This document shows, piece after piece, positions 42,121-51,016 of a stretch of DNA of 64,000 nucleotides. A model generated the notes under the pieces. The model was not told where the DNA came from. It did not search any database and worked only from the letters and a program-made list of their open reading frames with translations. The DNA is from Kaistella jeonii (GTDB taxonomy: Bacteria > Bacteroidota > Bacteroidia > Flavobacteriales > Weeksellaceae), in NCBI RefSeq assembly GCF_000812865.1, contig NZ_JSYL01000005.1:62001-126000 (forward strand). Reading direction: 5' to 3'. How positions within the stretch are numbered: the stretch's first letter is position 1; every line of letters begins with the position of its first letter. Both the position numbers and the translations under genes were made by a program.

Positions 42121-42150
42121 AAACTGTTGCTTTTTTGCAGCAGTTTTTTT
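42121..42150 (+). terminator. Terminator ending the susCDEF unit
   Basis: AAACTGTTGC / GCAGCAGTTT, a 10-bp stem with one G-U pair and a T6 loop, followed by a T run. It separates the binding/uptake genes from the hydrolase genes. Confidence 0.88.
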
Positions 42151-42231
42151 GGTTTTTTATGGATAAAGATGCTCCAAATAATTGGTTATGACTCCCATTT
42201 TCTCTAAATTTATTGATTGGAAAAAATCATT

Positions 42232-44388
42232 ATGAAAAATCTAAAAACTTCGGTACTTTTCCTTTTATTGGGAAATTTTCTGCTCAATGCACAATCTTTA
42301 AAATCTCCCGACGGAAAATTCGAAATGAATTTCCAGTTGAAAACAGGAGTTCCATACTATAATTTAAAATACGATGGAAAAACAGTAGTCGAAGATTCTA
42401 AATTAGGATTGAGACTGTTGAAAGACGGCAATATTCAATTCGCCTCCGAAATTGAAAATAAAGATCAGAAAGGAAAAGATTTAGATAATGGCTTTACCAA
42501 AACTGCAGAGAAATTCGATTCCAAAAACGAAACTTGGGATCCGATCATGGGTGAAAAAAAATCATACATCAATCACTACAACGAACTGGCAGTGACTTTG
42601 GATCAAGCCGCAAACGACCGACATATTGTAGTTAAATTCCGTTTGTTTAATGATGGTTTAGGTTTCAGGTATGAATTTCCCGAGCAAAAAAATCTGAATT
42701 ATTTCGTCATTAAAGAAGAAGATTCCGAGATCGATCTTCCAACCGATATGAAAGCTTGGTGGCTTGCCGGCGATTACGATACCGAAGAATATCAAACTCA
42801 AACCACCAAATTATCAGAAATCCCTGCAAAATGGCCCACTTCTTATGATGGAAATGCCTCCCAAACTCCAATTAAAAATGCAGTACAAACTCCTTTAATG
42901 TTGAAAAAAGAAGGCAAAGATCAGTTGTATATGAATATTGCAGAAGCTGCCGTCATCAATTATCCGGCTTCAAATTTAGAATTGGACGCTGTAAATTTCA
43001 GATTTAAAACCCATTTAACTCCAGATGCTCAAGGTGCGAAAGGTTATATTCAAACTCCATCAGTTTCTCCATGGCGAACCATTATCGTCTCCCCGAAAGC
43101 CGAAGAAGTCTTAGCTTCAAAAATGCTTTTTAACCTTAATGAACCCACTCAATATAAAGATACTTCTTACATTCATCCTACAAAATATATGGGAGTGTGG
43201 TGGGAAATGATTATCGGAAAATCGCAGTGGGCTTATTCGACCGCGAATAATGTACACATCGGAATTACAGACTTTTCTAAATTAACTCCTAATGGAAAAC
43301 ACGCCGCCAACAATACCAAAGTAAAAGAATACATCGATTTTGCTTCAGCAAACGGTTTCGATGCTTTACTCATCGAAGGTTGGAACACCGGTTGGGAAGA
43401 CTGGTTCGGCCACAGCAAAGAATTCGTTTTCGATTTCATCACGCCATATCCCGATTTTGACATCAAAATGTTGAACGATTATGCGCATTCGAAAAATTTG
43501 AAATTGATGATGCACCACGAAACGTCAGGTTCTGCAACGAACTACGAAAGATGGTCCGATGACGCTTTTAAGTTGATGAATAAATATGGTTACGAATCTG
43601 CGAAAACTGGTTACGTTGGAAATATTATTCCTCGCGGTGAACATCATTATTCACAATGGATGATCAATCATTATTTAAGAATTGCTGAAAAAGCCAACGA
43701 TTACAAGATCATGATCAACTCCCACGAATCGGTTCGTCCAAGTGGTTTAAGCAGAACTTATCCAAACTGGATCGCTGCAGAAGCTGCCCGTGGAACTGAG
43801 TTCGAAGCTTTCGGCGGAAACAATCCCGATCATCAAACCATTTTACCTTTCACCCGTTTTATGGGCGGACCAATGGATTATACGCCGGGAATTTTCCAGA
43901 CTAAATTCGATTATTATTTTCCTGGCGATACGAGATTTGTGAAAACCACTTTGGCAAAACAGTTGGCGTTGTATGTGGTTATGTATTCTCCACTTCAAAT
44001 GGCGGCCGATTTACCGGAAAATTACGCCAAACATATGGATGCTTTTCAGTTCATTAAAGATGTTGCATTAGATTGGGATGATACCGTTATTTTATCCGCA
44101 GAACCCGGCGATTATATTCATACCGCACGTAAAACCAAAGGAAAAGACGAATGGTTTGTGGGTGGGATCACCGATGAAAATGCCAGAACTTATACCGTAG
44201 ATTTTGCTTTCCTTCCAAAAGGTAAAAAATACGAAGCAACCGTTTATGCCGATGGCGACGATGCCGATTACATCAACAATCCGCAGTCTTACAAAATTTA
44301 CAAGAAAACCGTCACCAGTAAATCAAAACTTCCAATAAAGTTAGCAAGAAGCGGTGGTTACGCCATTTCTATAGAACCTGTAAAGTAA
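42232..44388 (+). CDS. susB: GH97 alpha-glucosidase (SusB-like)
   Basis: 718 residues from ATG 42232 (an in-frame TTG at 42217 is less likely). A signal peptide (SVLFLLLGNFLLNAQ) precedes the GH97 N-terminal beta-sandwich, the catalytic barrel and a C-terminal domain. Glu430 (HHETSG), Glu499 (NSHESVRP) and Glu523 (RGTEFEAFGG) have the same spacing as Glu439, Glu508 and Glu532 of Bacteroides SusB, so this should be an inverting, Ca2+-dependent alpha-glucosidase that acts on maltooligosaccharides in the periplasm. Numbering of SusB is from memory. The gene follows the susCDEF terminator by about 80 bases. Confidence 0.94.
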   Translation: MKNLKTSVLFLLLGNFLLNAQSLKSPDGKFEMNFQLKTGVPYYNLKYDGKTVVEDSKLGLRLLKDGNIQFASEIENKDQKGKDLDNGFTKTAEKFDSKNETWDPIMGEKKSYINHYNELAVTLDQAANDRHIVVKFRLFNDGLGFRYEFPEQKNLNYFVIKEEDSEIDLPTDMKAWWLAGDYDTEEYQTQTTKLSEIPAKWPTSYDGNASQTPIKNAVQTPLMLKKEGKDQLYMNIAEAAVINYPASNLELDAVNFRFKTHLTPDAQGAKGYIQTPSVSPWRTIIVSPKAEEVLASKMLFNLNEPTQYKDTSYIHPTKYMGVWWEMIIGKSQWAYSTANNVHIGITDFSKLTPNGKHAANNTKVKEYIDFASANGFDALLIEGWNTGWEDWFGHSKEFVFDFITPYPDFDIKMLNDYAHSKNLKLMMHHETSGSATNYERWSDDAFKLMNKYGYESAKTGYVGNIIPRGEHHYSQWMINHYLRIAEKANDYKIMINSHESVRPSGLSRTYPNWIAAEAARGTEFEAFGGNNPDHQTILPFTRFMGGPMDYTPGIFQTKFDYYFPGDTRFVKTTLAKQLALYVVMYSPLQMAADLPENYAKHMDAFQFIKDVALDWDDTVILSAEPGDYIHTARKTKGKDEWFVGGITDENARTYTVDFAFLPKGKKYEATVYADGDDADYINNPQSYKIYKKTVTSKSKLPIKLARSGGYAISIEPVK

Positions 44389-44407
44389 AAATTATAAAAT
44401 TTTTTTT

Positions 44408-44483
44408 AGGAGCTGATCCCGCTCTTCGCTATATCTTTTGTTCCGCTTTGCTCCACAAAAGGATGCCGCTGCGATCGGGGCTA
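44408..44483. repeat. Dispersed intergenic repeat, copy B
   Basis: The ends AGGAGCTGATCCCGCTC and GATGCCGCTGCGATCGGGGC enclose an imperfect hairpin ATCTTTTGT..ACAAAAGGAT. Copies A (15651-15762) and C (55959-56028) share ends and order. It lies in the 225-base gap between the GH97 and GH13 genes. Confidence 0.85.
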
Positions 44484-44613
44484 AGGATTTTAGCGATCAA
44501 TTAATACTTTGTCAAAGTTTAAAAATCTTGGACAAAGTTTCCGAACAACTTGACCAACGTTACTGAAAATTAAAAAACTGACGCTCGCTTCGCTCGCGCC
44601 ATCTTAAAAAAAC

Positions 44614-46521
44614 ATGAAAAAAATATCATTCCTATTTCTATTCATTTCATTATTTAGTTTCGCGCAGATCCAAAAAGTAGAACCCGCTTTCTGGTGGCAT
44701 GGAATGAAAAATCCCGAACTCCAGATTTTGGTTTACGGAAAAGATATTTCAAAATATCATGTCGAGCTTTCCGATAACATTAAGATAAAAAATCTGACCA
44801 AAACCGAGAATCCAAACTATATCTTCATCACCATTAATACCGATGAGGTAAAAAATTCTTCTTTTAAAATTAATTTTAAAAACGGAAAGAAAACAGCCGA
44901 TTCTTACACTTACGAACTCAAAAAAAGAAATCCAGGTTCTGCAGACAGAAATTCATTTTCATCAAAAGATGTCATGTATTTAATTATGCCTGATCGATTT
45001 GCAAATGGTGATCCATCAAACGATTCTCAACCAAACCTTACCGAAAAAGCAAACCGCAATTTACCAAGTGGAAGACATGGCGGCGATTTGCGTGGCGTCA
45101 TTAATCATTTAGATTATCTCCAAAATTTAGGCGTAACTTCTCTTTGGCTCACTCCCGTAAATGAAGACAACGAAAAGAAAACTTCCTATCACGGTTATGC
45201 TCAAACTGATTTGTATAAAATTGATGGCCGTTACGGAACCAACGAAGAATATCTTGAACTTTCCCGCAATCTTCAAAAACGTGGAATGATGCTCATTCAG
45301 GATTACGTCACCAATCACTGGGGAATTTCACACTGGATGATTCAGGATTTACCAACCAAAGACTGGATCCATCAATTCAAAGATGGTGAAGGAAAATATG
45401 GTTTCAAAAGATCCAATTACAGAATATCATCTCAGTTTGACACCAATGTTTCTGAAATCGATAAAGAAGAAGCATTAAATGGTTGGTTCGATACGACTAT
45501 GCCTGATCTTAATCAAAGCAATCCTCTGCTTTTAAAATACCTGACTCAAAATGCAATCTGGTGGATCGAATATGCCGAACTTGGCGGATTGCGCGTCGAT
45601 ACTTATCCTTACAACGATAAAATTGCGATGGCAAAATGGGCAAAAGCGATCACCGACGAATATCCGAATTTCAATATTGTCGGCGAAGCCTGGATGTCGA
45701 GTCCGGCGCACATTTCCTATTGGCAAAAGGATTCTAAAATTGCAGCCATAGAAAATTATAATTCGAATCTTCCCTCGGTGATGGATTTTAGTTTATACAC
45801 CGATTTACCAGATGCTTTGAAAGAAGAAAAAAGTTGGGATAAAGGAATGACAAAAATCTACGATTCTTTTAGCAACGATTTTTTGTATCCGAACATCAAT
45901 AATATTTTGGTCTTTTTTGAAAATCACGATACCGAAAGATTTAATGAGATTTTTAAAGGTGATGTTCGATATTACAAGATGGCGATGACTTTAATCGCAA
46001 CCATTCGTGGAATTCCGCAATTATATTACGGTTCAGAAATCGGAATGCTGGGCGATAAAAACAAAGGGGGCGATGCTAATATTCGACGAGATTTTCCCGG
46101 CGGCTGGAAAGGAGATGCTCAAAATGCATTCAATCCAGAAACCCAAACATCCGAACAAAAACAATTTTACGATTATACCCAAAAATTACTGAACTGGCGA
46201 AAAGGAAAAGAAGTCATTCACACCGGGAAAACCAAACATTATATCCCAAAAGAAAAAGTATATGTTTACTTCCGGTATAATGATAATGCAGGGAAAAGTC
46301 GCGACTTGTCCAGTAAAAATGGCGATTCAAATAATGACAAGGTAATGGTCATCATCAATAATAATGAAAACGAACAAACTTTTGACTTGAAACGATTCGC
46401 TGAATCCTTGGAGGGAATTTCCAAAGGAAAAGATGTTATTTCGGGTAAAGAAATTCCAATTTCTATTGAAAATAAATTAACAATTTCAGGAAAATCTTCA
46501 CTAATTTTAGAACTTGAATAA
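44614..46521 (+). CDS. GH13 alpha-amylase/neopullulanase-type glycosidase
   Basis: 635 residues. A signal peptide (ISFLFLFISLFSFAQ) precedes a cyclomaltodextrinase-like N-terminal domain (KVEPAFWWHGMKNPELQILV) and the GH13 barrel. The catalytic residues are visible: nucleophile Asp329 (GLRVDTYPY), acid/base Glu358 (IVGEAWMS) and transition-state Asp439 (ENHDTERF). YLIMPDRFANGDPSND marks the first conserved strand, as in SusA/neopullulanase. It should hydrolyse maltooligosaccharides, pullulan or cyclodextrins in the periplasm. An 803-type C-terminal beta domain completes it. It is followed closely by the NTF2-like and permease genes. Confidence 0.94.
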   Translation: MKKISFLFLFISLFSFAQIQKVEPAFWWHGMKNPELQILVYGKDISKYHVELSDNIKIKNLTKTENPNYIFITINTDEVKNSSFKINFKNGKKTADSYTYELKKRNPGSADRNSFSSKDVMYLIMPDRFANGDPSNDSQPNLTEKANRNLPSGRHGGDLRGVINHLDYLQNLGVTSLWLTPVNEDNEKKTSYHGYAQTDLYKIDGRYGTNEEYLELSRNLQKRGMMLIQDYVTNHWGISHWMIQDLPTKDWIHQFKDGEGKYGFKRSNYRISSQFDTNVSEIDKEEALNGWFDTTMPDLNQSNPLLLKYLTQNAIWWIEYAELGGLRVDTYPYNDKIAMAKWAKAITDEYPNFNIVGEAWMSSPAHISYWQKDSKIAAIENYNSNLPSVMDFSLYTDLPDALKEEKSWDKGMTKIYDSFSNDFLYPNINNILVFFENHDTERFNEIFKGDVRYYKMAMTLIATIRGIPQLYYGSEIGMLGDKNKGGDANIRRDFPGGWKGDAQNAFNPETQTSEQKQFYDYTQKLLNWRKGKEVIHTGKTKHYIPKEKVYVYFRYNDNAGKSRDLSSKNGDSNNDKVMVIINNNENEQTFDLKRFAESLEGISKGKDVISGKEIPISIENKLTISGKSSLILELE

Positions 46522-46549
46522 TAGAAATAAACTGGTAAAAATGCACAGG

Positions 46550-46566
46550 GTCATGCTGAACTTGTC
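46550..46566. repeat. Half-copy of a possible palindromic repeat
   Basis: GGTCATGCTGAACTTGTC recalls the first half of a palindromic element (TCATGCTGAACTTG..CAGCATG-type) common in Bacteroidota intergenic DNA, but the mirrored half is absent here. The recognition rests on pattern memory. Confidence 0.3.
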
Positions 46567-46588
46567 GCCTCTTTAAAATTTAATAAGA

Positions 46589-47113
46589 ATGAAAAAAAAT
46601 ATAACATTTACATTAATTACCTTTCTACTACTTTTCTCCAATTCCCTTTTCTCGCAGAAAAAAGGTTTTTACGAAAACGTACAGAAAAAGAATGTGAGCA
46701 AAGTTTTAGATGATCTGAATTTGTATGCTGCAACTGCAGATTTTAAAAACTACTTCAATCTCTACGCAGAAGAATCTACCTTCATCGGAACTGATGCCAA
46801 TGAAGTTTGGAACAAAAAAGAATTCATGGATTACGCGAAATCTGCTTTCGACAAAGGAAGAGCCTGGAGTTTTACTTCCTTAAAAAGAAACATCACTTTT
46901 AGCGCCGATGGAAAATACGCCTGGTTTAACGAGTTATTGGATACTCAAATGAAGCTTTGTCGCGGAAGTGGCGTTCTTGAAAAAATAGGAAACCAGTGGA
47001 AAATTAGACAATATGTTTTATCAATGACCATTCCCAATGAGGTCAACAAAGATATTATCAAAATAAAAACACCGATTGAAGACGAAATAATTTCTGATTT
47101 AAAAAAGAAATAA
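46589..47113 (+). CDS. Exported NTF2/SnoaL-like protein within the starch locus
   Basis: 174 residues with a signal peptide (FTLITFLLLFSNSLFSQKK). The cone-shaped NTF2-like fold is suggested by KVLDDLNLYAATADFKNYFNLYAEE, cut here to YAATADFKNYFNLYAEES, followed by FIGTDANEVWNKKEFMDYA, the tryptophan-bearing strand ADGKYAWFNELLD and the last strand GNQWKIRQYVLSM. SnoaL_3-like members are often of unknown activity, some stress- or ligand-linked. Its position, 67 bases after the amylase and 45 before the permease, makes it part of the hydrolase/transport operon; its role there is unknown. Confidence 0.78.
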   Translation: MKKNITFTLITFLLLFSNSLFSQKKGFYENVQKKNVSKVLDDLNLYAATADFKNYFNLYAEESTFIGTDANEVWNKKEFMDYAKSAFDKGRAWSFTSLKRNITFSADGKYAWFNELLDTQMKLCRGSGVLEKIGNQWKIRQYVLSMTIPNEVNKDIIKIKTPIEDEIISDLKKK

Positions 47114-47158
47114 TATTTGCATCCATTATTAAATATCTAACATTCAACATTTAAAAAA

Positions 47159-48541
47159 ATGATAAAAAAAATAAAGCCAAATCTTTCTATTCCGCAGATC
47201 ATCAACATGAGTATGGGATTTTTGGGAATTCAAATGGCGTTTGGACTTCAAAATGGAAATGCAAGTAGAATTTTGGCCAACTTCGGTGCAGATGTAGGAC
47301 AACTGTCTTGGTTTTGGCTCGTTGCGCCAATTACAGGTTTAATTGTACAACCGATCATTGGTCATATGGGCGACAACACTTGGAGTCCACTCGGAAGAAG
47401 AAAACCCTATTTTTTAATCGGTGCTACTTTATGTGCAATCGGTTTAGTTGCCTTACCAAATGCAGCTTCTGCAACAACAATGTTAGGCGCGAGTGTTTTA
47501 CTTTTAGCGGTAATTTTCTTAGCAATGATGGACTTTTCCATCAATATTGCAATGGAACCTTTTCGTGCTTTAGTAGGAGATATGCTGCCAAAACATCAGG
47601 GAACGATAGGATTTGGCGTTCAAACAATTTTAATTGGTATTGGTGCAGTAATTGGTTCTGAAATGCCAAACTTGCTGACAAAATTAGGAGTTTCGAATGT
47701 TGCCGCAGAAGGTTTTGTCGCCAATAATGTGATCTATGCTTTTTATATTGGTGCAGCGGTTTTAATTATTTCGATCCTTTATACGATCGTAACCACAAGA
47801 GAATATTCGCCTAAAGAATTTGCGGAATTTGCAGGCGATGAAAGTGTGGCAGAACCTTCTAAATTTTCTGAAATGTTCAGGGATTTCTCGAAGATTCCTT
47901 CCAAAATGAAAAAGCTTGGAGTCGTACAATTTTTCTCCTGGTTTGCTTTATTTACGATGTGGGTTTTTACCACAAGTGCTTTGGCAACTCATACTTTTGG
48001 ACTTTCACCTGAAGACACAAAATCTTTACAATATAACAAAGCCGGAGATTTAACAGGTCATTTATTCGGACTCTATAATTTATTTGCCATTCCGTTTGCA
48101 TTTCTGTTAACACCTATTGCAAAAGCTATTGGTAAAAAACAAACTCACGCATTAGCATTGTTTTGTGGAGGTTTAGGATTGATTTCTATGTTCTTTATTA
48201 AAGACAGTAATATGCTTTGGATCTCCATGGTCGGACTTGGTTTTGCGTGGGCAAGTATTTTGGCGATGCCTTATGCAATGTTGATCGATGCTATTCCACA
48301 ACATAAAATGGGAGTTTATATGGGGATTTTTAATTTCTTCATTGTAATTCCGCAAATTATAAATGGTATTTTCGGCGGACCAATTGTTCAAAATCTTTTC
48401 GGAAATATGGCGATGGATTATGTCGTTGTCGGTGGAGTTTGTATGTTGATTGCTGCAGCAGTAACCATGTTCTTAATCGAAAATGATAAAGACGAAACAC
48501 CGCAGGAACTTGAAGAAGAAATTAAGCAGGTTCATTTTTAA
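47159..48541 (+). CDS. MFS sugar permease (SUC/SLC45-like), probable maltose/glucose importer
   Basis: 460 residues with 12 predicted helices. The conserved loop between helices 2 and 3, GHMGDNTWSPLGRRKPYFL, and the opening NMSMGFLGIQMAFGLQNGNAS are typical of Bacteroidota permeases annotated as sucrose/maltose transporters. A cytosolic central loop (AEFAGDESVAEPSKFSEMFRD) divides the two halves. In this locus it should carry glucose or maltose released by the periplasmic GH97 and GH13 enzymes into the cytoplasm. The substrate is inferred from context. A terminator ends the operon at 48641. Confidence 0.88.
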   Translation: MIKKIKPNLSIPQIINMSMGFLGIQMAFGLQNGNASRILANFGADVGQLSWFWLVAPITGLIVQPIIGHMGDNTWSPLGRRKPYFLIGATLCAIGLVALPNAASATTMLGASVLLLAVIFLAMMDFSINIAMEPFRALVGDMLPKHQGTIGFGVQTILIGIGAVIGSEMPNLLTKLGVSNVAAEGFVANNVIYAFYIGAAVLIISILYTIVTTREYSPKEFAEFAGDESVAEPSKFSEMFRDFSKIPSKMKKLGVVQFFSWFALFTMWVFTTSALATHTFGLSPEDTKSLQYNKAGDLTGHLFGLYNLFAIPFAFLLTPIAKAIGKKQTHALALFCGGLGLISMFFIKDSNMLWISMVGLGFAWASILAMPYAMLIDAIPQHKMGVYMGIFNFFIVIPQIINGIFGGPIVQNLFGNMAMDYVVVGGVCMLIAAAVTMFLIENDKDETPQELEEEIKQVHF

Positions 48542-48640
48542 ATTCTAAAAACATTAATCGAAAATTTTGCTTGAAGTTTAATGTTATGAACTCTCCAAAT
48601 TTGCTGAAAGAAATATTTTTTATGAAGAAAATTTCAACAG

Positions 48641-48671
48641 GCCGTCTCAGTATTGAGATGGCTTTTTTTCT
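48641..48671 (+). terminator. Terminator of the hydrolase/permease operon
   Basis: GCCGTCTCA / TGAGATGGC with one G-U pair and a GTAT loop, followed by a T run. Confidence 0.88.
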
Positions 48672-48740
48672 CTTTAGTTTTTCTGAAAAGTCTTCGCACC
48701 CTTCTTATCTTAAATCAATGCTTTTCAGGCGATAAGATGA

Positions 48741-48748
48741 TACTTTTG
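48741..48748 (+). promoter_or_regulatory. -7 box of the pirin gene
   Basis: TACTTTTG, exact TAnnTTTG match, with a leader of about 45 bases. No clear -33 element. Confidence 0.4.
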
Positions 48749-48795
48749 TTAAATAATTAGAGCATAAAAATTTTTTTAAATAAAATAGAAAAGAT

Positions 48796-49518
48796 ATGAA
48801 AACAGTTTATCACAAATCAGATTCACGAGGTTTCGCAGATCACGGTTGGTTGAAATCTCACCACACTTTTAGTTTTGCAAATTATCAAAATCCTGAAAGA
48901 ATGCACTTTGGAGTTTTGCGTGTTTTGAATGATGATCAGGTCGCATCAGGAATGGGTTTCGGCACGCATCCGCACCGCGATATGGAAATTATTTCGATTC
49001 CGTTGGAGGGTGATTTAGAACACAGAGATTCTATGGGCACAGCTTCCGTTATTAGAAAAGGAGAAATTCAGGTGATGAGTGCTGGAACTGGCGTTAAGCA
49101 CAGCGAATACAATAAAAATAAAGAAGAACTTGTGAAGTTCTTACAGATTTGGATCATTCCAAACAAAATGAATGTAGAACCTCGTTACGATCAGATCAGT
49201 ATTAAAGAAGGTGAAAAATTAAATGATTTCCAACAGATCCTTTCTCCAGATCCAGATGATGAAGGAGTTTGGATTCACCAAAATGCTTGGTTTATCTTAG
49301 CAAAATTTGAAAAAGGAATTTCGAAAGAATATCAATTACACGATCCGAAAAATGGCGTTTATTTATTTGTTTTAAAAGGTTCAGCAAAAGTAGGTGATCA
49401 AAATCTAGAAACCAGAGACGGATTCGGAGTTTGGGAAACTGAAGCGCTTACTTTAGAAGCGACAGAAGATTCCGAGATCTTATTAATGGAAGTCCCGATG
49501 GATTTGCCTAAAATGTAA
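48796..49518 (+). CDS. Pirin family protein (quercetinase-like bicupin)
   Basis: 240 residues. The N-terminal cupin has the metal-site signature GFGTHPHRDMEIISIPLEG, continuing LEHRDSMG, with histidines and a glutamate positioned for Fe/Ni/Cu binding, and GEIQVMSAGTGVKHSEYN is the second half of the site. The C-terminal cupin (YLFVLKGSAKVGDQNLETRD) lacks the ligands. Bacterial pirins can be quercetin dioxygenases or redox sensors; which applies here cannot be told. A terminator follows. Confidence 0.93.
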   Translation: MKTVYHKSDSRGFADHGWLKSHHTFSFANYQNPERMHFGVLRVLNDDQVASGMGFGTHPHRDMEIISIPLEGDLEHRDSMGTASVIRKGEIQVMSAGTGVKHSEYNKNKEELVKFLQIWIIPNKMNVEPRYDQISIKEGEKLNDFQQILSPDPDDEGVWIHQNAWFILAKFEKGISKEYQLHDPKNGVYLFVLKGSAKVGDQNLETRDGFGVWETEALTLEATEDSEILLMEVPMDLPKM

Positions 49519-49545
49519 TTATTTATTTAAATATAATCAAATCAG

Positions 49546-49580
49546 AAAACGGGTTGCAGTTAATGTGATCCGTTTTTTTT
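49546..49580 (+). terminator. Terminator of the pirin gene
   Basis: AAAACGGGT / ATCCGTTTT with one G-U pair and a 13-base loop, followed by a T run. Convergent with the DUF488 gene. Confidence 0.75.
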
Positions 49581-49600
49581 ATATTTATAAAAGTTTTTGA

Positions 49601-49954
49601 TTATAAAAGTTTTTTTATCAAAAACACCTTCAAAACAGGAACTTCACTTATCGTAATGTCTTTTACACAGGTCATCAAAGTAATCGTTTTATGTTTTTTA
49701 ATTTGATTTAAAAATGCTTCCGTTTCTGGATTTTCATTGAGTTCTTTCAAATATTTTGCATTGAACTCCTCAAAATCAATTTCTTTTCCGTGATAAGATT
49801 TCCGCAGTTCGTTTGAAGGTGCGATTTCTTTTGCCCATAAGTCAATATGCGCATCTTCTTTTTTCATTCCTCTTGGCCAAAGTCGATCTACAAGAATTCT
49901 GAAACCATCTTCTTTTTCAGCCTTTTCGTAGATTCTTTTTTCTAAAATTTCCAT
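49601..49954 (-). CDS. DUF488 family protein
   Basis: 117 residues. The signature VDRLWPRGMKKEDAHIDLWAKEIAPS contains the invariant DRLWPRG and the W-x-K/A-E-I-A-P-S block; FNAKYLKEL and the strand ITLMTCVKD complete the small alpha/beta fold. The molecular function of DUF488 is not known to me; some members are described as uncharacterised cytosolic proteins with a conserved cysteine, here Cys about 102. It follows no operon partner closely. Confidence 0.9.
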   Translation of the reverse strand: MEILEKRIYEKAEKEDGFRILVDRLWPRGMKKEDAHIDLWAKEIAPSNELRKSYHGKEIDFEEFNAKYLKELNENPETEAFLNQIKKHKTITLMTCVKDITISEVPVLKVFLIKKLL

Positions 49955-50093
49955 CTTGACTTTTTATAAATTTAAGAAAAAAAAGTTTCTGTTTCAATTA
50001 AGTCTGCCGAATTTCAAATGAAATCAATAAAATTGAGGTTCCAAATATCAAAATCTGGAAAATATTTTTGTTGAAAAATTATGAATGGAATTT

Positions 50094-50957
50094 TTATTTC
50101 TTAACCAAAGAATAGATTTTCTTACCAATATTGAATAAAACAACCATCAGCAAACCAGCAATAATTCCATATAGAAGCTGTTTCGCCATTTCTGGAAAGT
50201 TGGGCCAAAAGTGATGCAAAACTTCAATATTATGGTCGAAAATTCCACCTGAAACTAATAATAAAGCAATAGTTCCGATGACGGATAATGCTTTTATAAT
50301 AATGGGTAAAGCTTTTACTAAAAAATTTCCGAGAGCGTTTAGAATTCCTTTGTTATTGGATTTTTTGATTAATTTATATCCTGCATCGTCCATTCTCACG
50401 ATTAATGCAACGATTCCGTAAACTCCAATAGTCGCTAAAACTGCGACCACAGAAACGGTAACAATTTGAATTGGTAAACTTTTGTCTAAAACAGATCCTA
50501 AAGCAATGATAACAATTTCAATAGATAAAATAAAATCGGTCATCACGGCAGATTTCACTTTTGAATTTTCCAGTTCCGCTGCATCGCCAATTTCTTCAAC
50601 TACTTTTTCGCCCTCTTTTTTTTGATGGAAAAAATATTCGATAATTTTTTCAACACCTTCGAAAGCCAGATATAATCCTCCTAAAACTAAAATTACTTTA
50701 ATCGCAGGTGGAAAAAGAAATTGCAACAGAAAAGCAATGGGTAGAATGATGAGTTTGTTAAGAAAAGATCCTTTCATGATTTTCATCAGCACCGGAATTT
50801 CCCTTGATGATAAAAAACCGGTGGCTTTTTCTGCATTCACCGCCAAATCATCGCCCAGAATTCCTGCAGTCTGTTTGGTTGCGATTTTTGAAGCGACTGC
50901 AACATCATCCATTAATGCTGCGATATCATCTAATATTGCAAAAAAGCCTGAAGCCAT
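50094..50957 (-). CDS. DUF808 family inner-membrane protein (YedI-like)
   Basis: 287 residues. The start SGFFAILDDIAALMDDVA and the following ATKQTAGILGDDLAVNAEKA are the family signature; several hydrophobic helices follow (LIILPIAFLLQFLFPPAIKVIL, cut here, then VTVSVVAVLATIGVYGIVALI and LLYGIIAGLLMVVLFNIG). The protein is an integral membrane protein; no transport or enzymatic role is established. A -7 box TACTTTTG lies on the reverse strand at 50980-50987. Confidence 0.92.
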   Translation of the reverse strand: MASGFFAILDDIAALMDDVAVASKIATKQTAGILGDDLAVNAEKATGFLSSREIPVLMKIMKGSFLNKLIILPIAFLLQFLFPPAIKVILVLGGLYLAFEGVEKIIEYFFHQKKEGEKVVEEIGDAAELENSKVKSAVMTDFILSIEIVIIALGSVLDKSLPIQIVTVSVVAVLATIGVYGIVALIVRMDDAGYKLIKKSNNKGILNALGNFLVKALPIIIKALSVIGTIALLLVSGGIFDHNIEVLHHFWPNFPEMAKQLLYGIIAGLLMVVLFNIGKKIYSLVKK

Positions 50958-50979
50958 AATTAAATTTTTTTTGAGTCTC

Positions 50980-50987
50980 CAAAAGTA
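50980..50987 (-). promoter_or_regulatory. -7 box of the DUF808 gene
   Basis: TACTTTTG on the reverse strand, 22 bases before the ATG. No consensus -33 at the usual spacing. Confidence 0.4.
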
Positions 50988-51016
50988 CTTATTTCGGTGA
51001 CAATTTCAGTTCGATT

